Origin: Gracilibacillus oryzae
GTDB lineage: Bacteria; Bacillota; Bacilli; Bacillales; Amphibacillaceae
Direction: 5' to 3'
NCBI RefSeq assembly: GCF_009498735.1
Contig: NZ_ML762424.1
Location: 1-44,265, forward strand
DNA length: 44,265 nucleotides
In this document: piece by piece, positions 34,507 through 42,916 of the stretch
How positions within the stretch are numbered: the first letter of the stretch is position 1
Layout: every line of letters begins with the position of its first letter
Position numbers and translations under genes: made by a program
The notes under the pieces: generated by a model
What the model was told of the DNA's origin: nothing
The model's database searches: none
What the model saw: the letters and a program-made list of their open reading frames with translations, nothing else

Positions 34507-35193
34507 CTATCGAATCAGTGTAAAACTGTCAACTTGTGAACAACCGTCATCTTTTAATAACTTTGCTGCATGATGGATTGTCATTCCGGTTGTATATATA
34601 TCATCGACCAAAATGACAGGACTGTTTAGTGATTTTGTCAAAATAAAGGGATTTTCTGATTGAATCCGCTCTTTCCTGGTCTTTTTTGATTGTTTTTCCG
34701 AACTGGCCGCTTTTCTTGCTAAAGCATTTTCAATCGGTAATTCCAATAATTGCGCAATTGCCTCCGCCTGATTAAATGCCCGCTCATACAATCTTTCCTC
34801 TGTTAACGGAATCGGGACAATTTTCGCCTTCCCTTTTGGAAAATGTCTTCTGAACACTTTTTCGATAGATGGTCGAAAAACTTCGATCATCTGATAATCA
34901 CCTCGGAACTTCCACATTGCGACCAACTCCTGCATAAATGGAGTGTATGTAAAGACAGCACGATTCTTCGATAACACTTTCCCATATGTGACATCTTTGT
35001 CCCAAGTCACACAATCAGAACACAAGTCACCCGCCTCCATTTTCCTGCCACACTTCTCACAAATCCCCTCACCAATCAACTCCAGCTTCTCTTCACATTC
35101 CTCACACAAAAATCTCTCCACAGGTGGCAGCAAAAAGTTCGACCAAGTTATATCAAGTTGAATTCCTTTCTGGCAGGCATAGCATTCTTTCAT
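34507..35193 (-). CDS. comFC: competence protein ComFC (phosphoribosyltransferase-like)
   Basis: 228 aa. An N-terminal zinc-binding part (CYACQKG, CEECEEKL, CEKCGRKMEAGDLCSDC) and a C-terminal type I phosphoribosyltransferase fold with the PRPP loop VILVDDIYTTGMTIH near 195-209. ComFC is needed for full transformation with ComFA. Its start overlaps the comFA stop by 4 bp (ATGA), so it is translationally coupled. Confidence 0.95.
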   Translation of the reverse strand: MKECYACQKGIQLDITWSNFLLPPVERFLCEECEEKLELIGEGICEKCGRKMEAGDLCSDCVTWDKDVTYGKVLSKNRAVFTYTPFMQELVAMWKFRGDYQMIEVFRPSIEKVFRRHFPKGKAKIVPIPLTEERLYERAFNQAEAIAQLLELPIENALARKAASSEKQSKKTRKERIQSENPFILTKSLNSPVILVDDIYTTGMTIHHAAKLLKDDGCSQVDSFTLIR

Positions 35194-36539
35194 AATTTGC
35201 TCCCCTTCTCATTCATTTGTTTTATTTGCCTGACTGCATTGACAATTGCATTTGTCTTGCCCTGATGAATCAGCAGCACTTCCCCTGTTGGATCTTGCGG
35301 ACTTCTCCCAGCCCTCCCGGCAATCTGCACAATCGCCGCTTCATCAAACACCTCATGCCCAGCATCCAGAATCACCACATCAATCGAAGGAAAGGTTACC
35401 CCACGCTCCAGAATTGTCGTCGTGATCAACAAATCATACTCCTGATTTCTGTAGGCATTGACTTTCTCCTTCCGCTCCGGATCTTCCGCATGTACTGTCG
35501 TAAATGTCAGCGAAAATCCTTTTAGCATCTCCTCCATCTGTGGCAGCATTTCCACTGTTGGAACAAAAAGCAAGAATTGACGCTTTGGTGCTCTGCTTTG
35601 TATAAATGTCGTAATACTTTCTGGCAGTTTGGACTGCTTAAGCTTTTTTTGGAGACTAATATCAAGCTGGAGCTTAGGCACTGGCAGTGGATGGCCATGA
35701 AATCGGATTGGCACAAATATTACAGGAAGCTGATTCGCTTCGATTCTCCTTTGTTCTTTTTTCCGGGGAGTTGCAGTGAGATAGATGGTGGTTGCATGTG
35801 ACTTTTTTGCTCGCTGAGATAATTTGTGAAGGTCTTTATCAGTGTGGTATGGGAAGGCGTCAAGCTCGTCAATAATCATAAGGTCAAACGCCTGATGATA
35901 GCGGATCAGCTGGTGTGTTGTGGCAATCACTAGCTGGCCTGTTCCTGTTCGCTCTTCTGTGCCGCCATAAAGTGCTTCGATTTCGGTATTGGGAAAAGCC
36001 TCTTGGAAGCGTGGATATAACTCGCGGACAACATCTGCTCGTGGTGTAGCAAGGCATATGCTTTTTCCTTCTTTAATTGCTGTGGTGATGCCAGGGAACA
36101 GCATTTCTGTTTTACCGGCGCCGCAGACAGCCCAGATTAGCAGTTCTTGTCCTGTGAGCGTGGCAGCCTTTTGAATCGCTTCGGCTGCTTGCAGCTGATG
36201 TCTTGTCAGTGATCCCTCCCAGTGACAGGGATTCAGTTGTTCCGGCCAGGCTGCGTCATGTCCTGCCCAAAGGTACAATTTTTCACAAAAAAGGACTCTG
36301 CCTGTTCGGAGGCAATTGCGGCAGTAAGGATGTGTCGTATGGCAGCGGGCGCATGGGATCATGGCAAAGTGTTCGCGTTTGGTTGTCATACAGCGATTGC
36401 ATTGGTAATGGAAGGTATGTTTGGTGATGGCTGGGATTGTTGTGAGTTGATTGGATTGTAATAATTGTTGGATTGATTCGTCTGATAAGTTGATTTCATT
36501 TCGAAGCAGAAGTTTTCCTTTGAGGGATTTGGGGTTCAT
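35190..36539 (-). CDS. comFA: competence DNA helicase/translocase ComFA
   Basis: 449 aa. An N-terminal Cys4-type zinc region (CNRC, CARC, CRNC), then a superfamily 2 helicase: Walker A AVCGAGKTEMLF near 137-148, motif II DELDA, motif III TATP, motif VI QIAGRAGRSPQDP. ComFA pulls single-stranded DNA into the cytosol during transformation. AAAGGAGG lies about 11 nt before the ATG. It heads the comFA-comFC-yvyF unit. Confidence 0.96.
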   Translation of the reverse strand: MNPKSLKGKLLLRNEINLSDESIQQLLQSNQLTTIPAITKHTFHYQCNRCMTTKREHFAMIPCARCHTTHPYCRNCLRTGRVLFCEKLYLWAGHDAAWPEQLNPCHWEGSLTRHQLQAAEAIQKAATLTGQELLIWAVCGAGKTEMLFPGITTAIKEGKSICLATPRADVVRELYPRFQEAFPNTEIEALYGGTEERTGTGQLVIATTHQLIRYHQAFDLMIIDELDAFPYHTDKDLHKLSQRAKKSHATTIYLTATPRKKEQRRIEANQLPVIFVPIRFHGHPLPVPKLQLDISLQKKLKQSKLPESITTFIQSRAPKRQFLLFVPTVEMLPQMEEMLKGFSLTFTTVHAEDPERKEKVNAYRNQEYDLLITTTILERGVTFPSIDVVILDAGHEVFDEAAIVQIAGRAGRSPQDPTGEVLLIHQGKTNAIVNAVRQIKQMNEKGSKL

Positions 36540-36568
36540 TGTGAAGTGATTCCTCCTTTATTATAGGA

Positions 36569-36591
36569 GCAGCGAGAAGGGATCTCGCTGC
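36569..36591 (-). terminator. hairpin between degV and comFA
   Basis: Perfect 9-bp stem GCAGCGAGA/TCTCGCTGC with a 5-nt loop, 3 bp after the degV stop codon. The minus strand continues TCCTATAATAAAGGAGG, without a T-run, and that stretch carries a TATAAT and the comFA ribosome binding site. It may be an mRNA 3' stabiliser or a weak terminator. Confidence 0.55.
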
Positions 36592-36594
36592 TGA

Positions 36595-37437
36595 TTATAC
36601 GATATACCAGCCGAGGCCTAGTGCGCCTTCGCCCAGGTGTGTGCCGATAACCGGACCGAAATAGCTGACGGTTACTTCGACATTTGGATATTGTGCTTCT
36701 AATTCCTGTTTAATTTTGTTGGCATCTGCTTCTCTGTTGGCATGAATAATGGTTGCCTGAATGGCTTTACCTGTACTTGCATCCTCATCGAAAAGCTGAT
36801 AGATGCGCTTCATTGCTTTCTTTTCTGTTCGGATTTTTTCAAACGGAACGATCTTCGTATCCTCAAAGTGCAGGATTGGTTTGACTTGAAGCATGCTTCC
36901 GATAATAGCTTGCGCTCCATTCAGCCTGCCGCCGCGATGTAAGTGAGATAGATCTGCCACCATAAAATAGGCTCTCATCGATTGTTTGATTTCATTAAGA
37001 CGTTTGATAATCGTTTGAGCATCTTGGCCTTCTTTGGCTAACTTGGCTGCTTCCAAAACATAAAATCCCTGTGGAATGCAGCTTAGTTCGGAATCGTATG
37101 GGAACAATTCAATATTTCCCAGCATCTCTTTTGCTGTAACGGTTGTCTGGTATGTACCACTTATCCCGCTGGATAGTGTGATAAAAATGGCCTGATCATA
37201 TTCTTTGGATAGCTGTTCCAATGTTTCTATAATGACACCAATCGATGGCTGGGATGTTTTAGGCAGCTGATCAACTGATTTTACTTTTTGATAGAATTCT
37301 TCTGATGTTATGTCGATTTCTTCACGGTATGTACTATCACCGAATACGACACTTAATGGCACCATATGAATATTATGTTCATCTCTTATTTGTTCAGGTA
37401 TGTATGAAGTACTATCTGTAACAATTGCGACCTTCAT
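36595..37437 (-). CDS. degV: DegV family fatty-acid-binding protein
   Basis: 280 aa. It opens with VAIVTDSTSYIPEQ, the DegV signature, and has FITLSSGISGTYQT and YFMVADLSHLHRGGRLNGAQ. DegV/FakB proteins bind a fatty acid and present it to the kinase FakA. FakA is not in the window. B. subtilis degV also lies between degSU and comFA. Repeat copy 3 lies 35 bp upstream of the start. Confidence 0.94.
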   Translation of the reverse strand: MKVAIVTDSTSYIPEQIRDEHNIHMVPLSVVFGDSTYREEIDITSEEFYQKVKSVDQLPKTSQPSIGVIIETLEQLSKEYDQAIFITLSSGISGTYQTTVTAKEMLGNIELFPYDSELSCIPQGFYVLEAAKLAKEGQDAQTIIKRLNEIKQSMRAYFMVADLSHLHRGGRLNGAQAIIGSMLQVKPILHFEDTKIVPFEKIRTEKKAMKRIYQLFDEDASTGKAIQATIIHANREADANKIKQELEAQYPNVEVTVSYFGPVIGTHLGEGALGLGWYIV

Positions 37438-37472
37438 CTAATCGATTCCTTCCTGTTAAATTTCTTGACTTT

Positions 37473-37622
37473 TATCACAGCGCCAATCGTCTGTAATACC
37501 ACCAATTCAAGATTCACGAAAATATTAAATGGAGGATAAACAGAAGCTAAGCATCCTGATATGTTACGCTAATAATCAGTGAGGGATACAAAAAACTCCC
37601 ACTGATCAAAGTCTCACTTTAT
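37473..37622 (-). repeat. dispersed structured repeat, copy 3 (degV-degU gap)
   Basis: 150 bp, same orientation as copy 2. Read on the minus strand it runs ATAAAGTGAGACTTTGATCA to GGCGCTGTGATA. The first hairpin (GATCAGTGGG/CCCTCACTGATT) is kept, but the long arm is more degraded (CTTCTGT against ACAGACG, one mismatch), so this copy looks older. Confidence 0.83.
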
Positions 37623-37698
37623 TTTACCTAACAATCTGGTATATGCCTAGTAAAAAGTTACAATTGGTGAATTATATTATGGTTTCTATCGGGCGGGG

Positions 37699-37747
37699 AA
37701 TCGTTTGAAGTTGATCTCGACTTCTTCATTTTACTGTTCAAACGATT
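37699..37747. repeat. 11-bp-arm inverted repeat before the tandem array
   Basis: AATCGTTTGAA (37699-37709) and TTCAAACGATT (37737-37747), perfect arms 27 nt apart. It abuts the 52-bp tandem repeat array. Confidence 0.6.
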
Positions 37748-37748
37748 T

Positions 37749-38045
37749 TCGTTCACTTTGATTTTTTCCTATCATAACTCTTTTTCTTCTTTTGACTTTT
37801 GATAGGTTGAAGCTGTCTTCCTATCATAACTCTTCTACTCCACCCGACTTTTGATAGGTTGAAGCGGTTTTCCTATCATAACTCCTCTACTCACGCTGAC
37901 TTTTGATAGGTTGAAGCGGTTTTCCTATCATAACTCTTCTACTCCAGCCGACTTTTGTTAGGTTAAACCAGTTTTCCTATCAAAACTCCTCTACTCACAC
38001 TGACTTTTGATAGGTTGAACCATTTTCCCATCATGCCCCTCCACC
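37749..38045. repeat. 52-bp tandem repeat array, each unit with a hairpin
   Basis: Four full units start at 37801, 37853, 37905 and 37957, with a partial unit before (37749-37800) and after (38009-38045). Each unit contains TGATAGG, 13 nt, CCTATCA, a 7-bp stem. The tails alternate: units 1 and 3 read TTCTACTCCA then CCGAC, units 2 and 4 read CTCTACTCAC then CTGAC, giving a 104-bp higher-order period. There is no coding frame and no unique spacers. Confidence 0.9.
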
Positions 38046-38082
38046 TTCTGCTCAATTCGCCTGCAAAAATCCTCCCCAATAA

Positions 38083-38112
38083 AAAAATAGCTCTAACGCT
38101 AGAGCTATTTTT
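38083..38112 (-). terminator. degSU terminator
   Basis: 13-bp perfect stem AAAAATAGCTCTA/TAGAGCTATTTTT, ACGC loop, followed on the minus strand by further T residues, 5 bp after the degU stop codon. Confidence 0.9.
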
Positions 38113-38116
38113 ACTA

Positions 38117-38818
38117 TTATAATATTTCGACCCAGCCTTTTTTGATTGCGATAACGACTGCCTGGGTACGGTCTTTTACTTTCATTTTCTGCAGAATACT
38201 GCTCACATGGTTCTTCACTGTTTTTTCACTAATGTATAATGATTCGGAAATACCTTTGTTGCTTTTTCCTTCTGCAAGCAGCTGAAGCACCTGGCACTCT
38301 CTTCTTGTAAGAAGGTGAAGTGGTTTGCGGTGATCGATTTTCTTCAATTTGGACAATGTATTGTCTGATCCGTATAATGCATCCTCTTCGGAAATTAGAC
38401 GGCGATATTCTTTGACAAGATTGTGGGTTACTTTCGGATGAAGGTAAGAACCGCCTTCGCTGACTACTGTAATTGCTTCAATCAGTGCATCAGAATCCAT
38501 TTCTTTTAACAGATAACCTTGGGCACCTGATTTTAAAGCATGTGTGACATAGTTCTCATCATCATGAATCGAAAGAATGATAACTTTGACACCAGGGTAG
38601 GTGTTCAGCAATTCAGAAGTTGCTTCCACTCCATTGACACTTGGCATGTTTATATCCATTAATACTACGTCAGGTTTGTGTTTTTTTACTAGTTCAATTG
38701 CCATTGAGCCATCGTCACCTTCAGCCAGAACGTTAAACTCTGATTCTAACTCAAGGATTCGTTTAACTCCCTCTCGGAATAATTTGTGGTCATCGATTAG
38801 TATAATATTTGTTGTCAT
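38117..38818 (-). CDS. degU: two-component response regulator DegU
   Basis: 233 aa. Receiver domain with acidic pair DD at 9-10, phospho-acceptor Asp55 in VVLMDINMP, and Lys in [11 protein letters not shown] LuxR-type helix-turn-helix lies at about 170-230 ([37 protein letters not shown]). DegU controls exoenzymes, competence and motility. ATG 38818 is preferred, because the upstream in-frame TTG at 38836 lies in front of the GAGGAGG site. It lies 109 bp after degS. Confidence 0.96.
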   Translation of the reverse strand: MTTNIILIDDHKLFREGVKRILELESEFNVLAEGDDGSMAIELVKKHKPDVVLMDINMPSVNGVEATSELLNTYPGVKVIILSIHDDENYVTHALKSGAQGYLLKEMDSDALIEAITVVSEGGSYLHPKVTHNLVKEYRRLISEEDALYGSDNTLSKLKKIDHRKPLHLLTRRECQVLQLLAEGKSNKGISESLYISEKTVKNHVSSILQKMKVKDRTQAVVIAIKKGWVEIL

Positions 38819-38927
38819 ATAGTAAGTCCTCCTCAAATTTCTTCTTTCATCTATACCGTAAAGTTAATTATGTCTGAAAGTTTGCTAATCTCTATTATTA
38901 TACACATTCTCTTAGAATTGTGGAATT

Positions 38928-40058
38928 TTAAGCTGTCAGAGGGATTTGGATGAATATCTTCGTACCTTCCCCTACTTTTGTATCAATCTTTAATTCTCCA
39001 CCTAACATATCCAGTCGCTCATTCATTCCGATGATGCCGAAAGATTTCTCTTTTCTGTTTTCACAGTCAAAGCCGACCCCATTATCGCGGATAACAGCCA
39101 TTACCTGTTCTTTTCTAATCTCCAGGATGACGTCAATCCGCTCTGCTTCGGCATGCTTAATTGCATTTTGAATGGACTCCTGAATTAACCGGAATAATGC
39201 TACCTCATATTGACTCGGCAGTCTTTCCTGATGTGACCGGTATTGGAAATGAATATTCGGATGTTGATCTTCCAGTGTCGCAATATATTTTTTTATTGTT
39301 GGTACTAATCCCAAGTCATCAAGTGCCATTGGGCGTAAGTCGTAGATAATCCGTCTTACCTCCTGAAGAGAGGAACGGATCAGTGTCCGGACACTTTGCA
39401 TTTCTTTTAAGGCAGTTTCTGTGTCCCCTTTGCGGTACGTTCTGTCCACAATTTCTGATCGCAGCAGGATATTCGCTAACATTTGGGCAGGTCCGTCATG
39501 CATCTCGCGTGACAGTTTTCTTCTTTCTTCTTCCTGTGCCTCAATAATCTGCAAACCAAATGCCTGCTTTTCTTGTGCATCCTGAAGCAAATTGGATATC
39601 TGCATGAAATCTTCACTTAAGTAATTAAGGACGATGGAGATTTTCCCCATTAACCCTTCCGCACGTTCGACCATTACTTCAATCGACTTTAATCTTCTTT
39701 CAAGATCATCGCGCCTTTCTCTTAGCGCTTTTTCCTTATCACGTTTTACAATAAAATCTGATTGCATCTGGTGTGCGTTATCATATGCTTCTCTGATCGA
39801 ATCTTCTGAATAGACAGAGAAATTCTTGCTGACGATGGATAATTTATTTCTTGCCAGTTTTGATTTTTTCTCGAGCTGATCGCCTTCTTCAATCACAATA
39901 ATGACTTTTTCCTTTAAATCATCCAGTTCTTTACTGATTCGCTCATATTCTTTCCGGGATTCTTCTGCAATATGAAAAACTTCATCTTTACTGTTTTTTA
40001 CTGTATCTATCATTTCATGTATAATATAATCTAAATCACGGTCACTTGTTTCCAACAT
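38928..40058 (-). CDS. degS: sensor histidine kinase DegS
   Basis: 376 aa, cytosolic, no TM. A long N-terminal coiled coil (about 1-165), the HisKA_3 phosphorylation motif LSREMHDGPAQ with His187, then HATPase with an N box (LIQESIQNAIKHAEA) and G boxes (VIRDNGVGFDCE, SFGIIGMNERLDMLGG). It phosphorylates DegU. Divergent from yvyE, as in B. subtilis. Confidence 0.96.
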   Translation of the reverse strand: MLETSDRDLDYIIHEMIDTVKNSKDEVFHIAEESRKEYERISKELDDLKEKVIIVIEEGDQLEKKSKLARNKLSIVSKNFSVYSEDSIREAYDNAHQMQSDFIVKRDKEKALRERRDDLERRLKSIEVMVERAEGLMGKISIVLNYLSEDFMQISNLLQDAQEKQAFGLQIIEAQEEERRKLSREMHDGPAQMLANILLRSEIVDRTYRKGDTETALKEMQSVRTLIRSSLQEVRRIIYDLRPMALDDLGLVPTIKKYIATLEDQHPNIHFQYRSHQERLPSQYEVALFRLIQESIQNAIKHAEAERIDVILEIRKEQVMAVIRDNGVGFDCENRKEKSFGIIGMNERLDMLGGELKIDTKVGEGTKIFIQIPLTA

Positions 40059-40213
40059 TTTTACCTCTCACCACCTAGTTTCAATGACATATTTCGAAAT
40101 GCTTAGTACTATTTGTGGGGGCCTTTTCGCATTTTATTTTTTAAAATTTTCTATGTATTGATTTTACACCTAATCTGAAGAAATATACAAATAATACCCA
40201 GGAGGGGAATAGA

Positions 40214-40855
40214 ATGCTTGATCAATATTATACTGTTAAATTAGAAGGATCTGATGAACAAATCATTCAGAAATCCCGATTTATTGGTTATGTGAAACGG
40301 GTGGAAACAGAAGAAGCTGCCCAGCAATTTATCCAGGAAATAAAAAAGAAACATGCTGATGCGACACATAACTGTTCTGCCTATATGATCGGTGATAATG
40401 ATCAGATCCAGAAAGCGAATGATGATGGTGAACCAAGCGGAACAGCCGGTGTTCCTATTCTGGAAGTCCTAAAAAAAAGACAGTTAAAAGACACTGCCGT
40501 TGTTGTTACACGATATTTTGGCGGAATTAAACTTGGTGCTGGCGGGCTTATTCGTGCATATGCAGGTACAACGTCATTAGCAATTAATACGACAGGTGTT
40601 GTAGAACGAAAGAAAATGAACCAGTTTCTCGTAACAATAGATTACACATTATTAGGCAAATTGGAAAACGAAGTACGACAGACAGACTATCTTCTGGATC
40701 AAATTGATTATTTAGATCAAGTGACACTTCAAATATATGTAAACAGCGGGGAAGAAGAGCCATTTAAAAACTGGATCATTGATATTACCAGCGGGACAGC
40801 ACAGATCATGCAAGGTGATTCGAAATATGTAGAGATCGACGTTCCTAATCCTTAG
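40214..40855 (+). CDS. yvyE: YvyE/YigZ (IMPACT) family protein
   Basis: 213 aa. KSRFIGYVKRVETEEAAQQF, THNCSAYMIG, DDGEPSGTAGVPILEVL and VTRYFGGIKLGAGGLIRAYA are the UPF0029/IMPACT N-terminal signatures, followed by a YigZ C-terminal ferredoxin-like domain. Related eukaryotic IMPACT proteins act in translation control; the bacterial role is unclear. AGGAGGGG precedes the ATG. Confidence 0.95.
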   Translation: MLDQYYTVKLEGSDEQIIQKSRFIGYVKRVETEEAAQQFIQEIKKKHADATHNCSAYMIGDNDQIQKANDDGEPSGTAGVPILEVLKKRQLKDTAVVVTRYFGGIKLGAGGLIRAYAGTTSLAINTTGVVERKKMNQFLVTIDYTLLGKLENEVRQTDYLLDQIDYLDQVTLQIYVNSGEEEPFKNWIIDITSGTAQIMQGDSKYVEIDVPNP

Positions 40856-40871
40856 AAAGGATCCTTTGTTC

Positions 40872-41019
40872 AGTGTTAGCGAACTTAGCGTCTGCGATAA
40901 AATGACTGGCAGAGAAGGCTCTGCCGCCGCGAAAACAGGGAGCAGCAGTATCGGCATGGCAACTGAAGCATCCTTTACCCGGTTGCAATGCCGTTCCTCT
41001 CATCCCCTGTTTGAACACT
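40872..41019 (+). ncRNA. candidate structured RNA, multi-stem
   Basis: An outer pair AGTGTT (40872-40877)/AACACT (41014-41019) encloses hairpin GGCAGAG-AAGG-CTCTGCC (40908-40925). It also encloses a long arm: AAACAGGG (40933-40940)/CCCTGTTT (41005-41012), topped by CGGCATGGCAACTG (40952-40965)/CGGTTGCAATGCCG (40980-40993), 13 of 14 pairing. GC-richer than its surroundings. It starts 17 bp after yvyE. It matches no riboswitch, T-box or tRNA I recognise. The strand is assumed plus. Part (TTAGCGAACTTAGCGTC) faintly echoes the dispersed repeat. Confidence 0.5.
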
Positions 41020-41054
41020 TACTATTCCCCGGGAAATAACAGGTTGGAATACAG

Positions 41055-41204
41055 TTATCTATTATCTTTTGCAGGTAATAGATTCGATTGCCTTATTTCT
41101 TTCGATAAAATTTTAATAAAATCTTCCGAATTATTAATTTGTTTACTTTCTGTTTGATTTAACATTTTTTCTAAAATATTGCGGTATATCTCCTGCTCCG
41201 ACAA
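41055..41204 (-). CDS. small hypothetical protein, 49 aa, TTG start
   Basis: Minus-strand ORF starting MSEQEIYRNILEKMLNQTES from TTG, 4-5 nt after AGAGGTGA, and ending SNLLPAKDNR. Charged and helical, no TM. Not recognised. It lacks the SinI antirepressor motif, although sinR lies about 1.1 kb away on the same strand. Support is the good ribosome binding site and protein-like composition. Confidence 0.5.
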   Translation of the reverse strand: MSEQEIYRNILEKMLNQTESKQINNSEDFIKILSKEIRQSNLLPAKDNR

Positions 41205-41548
41205 ATCTTCACCTCTTTTGTATCCATCTTCTATATCATATGTATTTCGTCGTCATTCGTGTTTTTATGTCTGTTTCATAGAATTGCAGAAAAGCTGGTA
41301 AGTCCGGTGAATGAAACTTATGCCATCTGACCAGCTGATGTGAGGTAAAGAAAAAGTCAGCATTAGTATGTAAGAGAGGTCTGCTAGATTAAGTTGTGAC
41401 ACTTCATACTACCCCTCATTATCCAATCCGACTGATTCTATATATTCAGGCATTATTGTCAAGTTTTGGTTATTCACATCATTTTCTAGCTTACAATATT
41501 GTACAAAAAAAAGCAAAAAAAAATTATGTCTTTTCACAAACTTTATTA
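41205..41548. other. gap with no gene
   Basis: AT-rich. AGCTGGT near 41293 and ACCAGCT near 41330 form 7-bp arms. No other signal is seen before the partial repeat copy at 41549. Confidence 0.5.
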
Positions 41549-41647
41549 TATAAGACTTTAGTCAATTGGGGGGTGTATTCCCCACCTGCTTTCCTCGAAT
41601 TATATTGAATCTAGAGGCGGGGAATTACAGACGATTAGCACTGTACT
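41549..41647 (+). repeat. dispersed structured repeat, partial copy 4
   Basis: ATATAAGACTTTAGTCAATT then GGGGGG matches the start of copy 1. It then jumps to the distal arm TTCCCCACCTGCTTTCCTCG and AGGCGGGGAATTACAGACGA then TTAGCACTGT. The first hairpin's 3' arm and the GGATGC stem are deleted, but the distal arm still pairs (TTCCCC/GGGGAA), with bases different from the other copies. Confidence 0.65.
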
Positions 41648-41654
41648 CAAGAAT

Positions 41655-42123
41655 TTACCGAAAGTTTATTGAGCCGTTTTTCGTATTGTTCATGGGACGT
41701 TCGGTAAAAATCCTGTTATTGATCAAGATATGTTATCGTTTTCATCTTATAGATATATTCTTTTCATTACTGTTTCTTATTAAGCAAACGAGAATCAGAG
41801 GGCTATTTGGGGAAGTCAATTTAATACTGCACTTAGTGTTAATCGATTATCAATAATATGGATCAATCGGCCAAGACCATTTATGGAAGATGATATACAA
41901 ATACTTGTTGAGAAGGCCGAATCACCAGCGTTTCCTAGTTATCAAGCGTTAATCAAAGGAGTATTCACTTTTGTCATGGTAAGCACTAGGCTTAGTCCTT
42001 GAGTAAAAGTTGTAACAATCGTCATTGCTTTGTCTTGTTTCGAGAGTGTTTGCGGGACATCGTTATCCTCTGGATGTGGTTGTCGGGTTCTTGCTTGGAG
42101 GTTTCATCACTTTAATGATATGA
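41655..42123 (+). pseudogene. PAP2-family phosphatase (BcrC-like) pseudogene
   Basis: Fragments in shifting frames: FNTALSVNRLSIIWINRPRP followed by FMEDD and PAFPSYQALIKG (the RPRPF and degenerate SFPSGHA motifs), then SRVFAGHRYPLDVVVGFLLG G, the third PAP2 motif. The order is that of undecaprenyl-diphosphate phosphatases such as BcrC, which confer bacitracin tolerance. A stop separates motif 2 from motif 3, and the second motif has lost Gly-His. Inactive. Confidence 0.75.
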
Positions 42124-42311
42124 TACTTTCTCATACATAAGTAAAAATCGCATTCGCTCGTCTTTTATCGAATGGATTAGTTTTTCTTATACGTGGAACT
42201 TCAGAATTTCTACTTCGTCGATCAAAGCGTCGTTGCAGGAATGCTTTCCTAACGTATAAGAAAAAAGTCAGGCACTCTACCTAGTAGCTGACACCATTAA
42301 ACCTGCATGTT

Positions 42312-42638
42312 TTAATGGCTCTTTTTCCATTTGCTAAATTCAACAAATTCCTGAAATTCTTTCTTACTGATGCCAGAGCGCATCGCCTCTTCTGCTAATT
42401 TCAGCCAGTCTTCATCAAGCTGGGCACGAATAGCCTGGTCATCCTGACTTAATAATAGTTCATTTACTGTTACGCCTAACACTTTCCCTATTTTTTCCAT
42501 AAATTGAATACTAGGATTGGATTGGATTCCTCGTTCAATTGAACTTAAATATGATTTTGCTACACCAGCTTGTTCTGCCACTTCAGAAAGTGACATTCTT
42601 TTGTTTTTTCTTAGTTCCTGTATCTTTTGACCAATCAT
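42312..42638 (-). CDS. sinR: SinR-like master regulator of biofilm genes
   Basis: 108 aa. N-terminal XRE helix-turn-helix (MSLSEVAEQAGVAKSYLSSI then ERGIQSNPSIQFMEKIGKVL), with close identity to B. subtilis SinR, and the SinR C-terminal hook domain (LDEDWLKLAEEAMRSGISKK then EFQEFVEFSKWKKS). SinR represses matrix operons and is antagonised by SinI. No sinI is found upstream. ATG 42638 follows AGGTGA by 6 nt; a GTG one codon earlier is less likely. An extended -10 promoter is at 42672. Confidence 0.88.
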   Translation of the reverse strand: MIGQKIQELRKNKRMSLSEVAEQAGVAKSYLSSIERGIQSNPSIQFMEKIGKVLGVTVNELLLSQDDQAIRAQLDEDWLKLAEEAMRSGISKKEFQEFVEFSKWKKSH

Positions 42639-42671
42639 CACTATTCACCTACTTTTCTATTTACGTCCTTT

Positions 42672-42680
42672 ATTATAGCA
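42672..42680 (-). promoter_or_regulatory. extended -10 promoter of sinR
   Basis: TGC-TATAAT on the minus strand (42680-42672), about 35 bp upstream of the sinR start; no -35 box is evident. Confidence 0.5.
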
Positions 42681-42916
42681 TATCCAGGAATAATCGTTCT
42701 ATATAAAGTTGTATTTTTTGTCGAAATTAAGAAGAAACCGTGATCAAATGGGCGGTTCAGAGGAAAAAATAGTTAATTATTACTATATAAGTTCTCAATG
42801 CAGAATGATTAAATAGTCCGTTTTTGTCCTGCATACACTGTAAGTAAATTATCATGTGATTCTCTTCCATTATTTTGATACAATATATTTTATTAGTAAC
42901 TAAAGGGAGAAAAAAT

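Noticed and set aside
35217-36461. Plus-strand ORFs across comFA
   Set aside because: Frame shadows of the conserved helicase gene, without ribosome binding sites.
37749-38045. CRISPR array
   Set aside because: The repeats are directly adjacent 52-bp units with no unique spacers, and no cas genes are near.
40872-41019. Known riboswitch, T-box or tRNA
   Set aside because: No conserved T-box sequence, no aptamer core I recognise, and arm lengths do not fit tRNA.
41055-41204. SinI antirepressor
   Set aside because: The peptide lacks the SinI LDxEWxxL...EIRxFL motif and is far from sinR.
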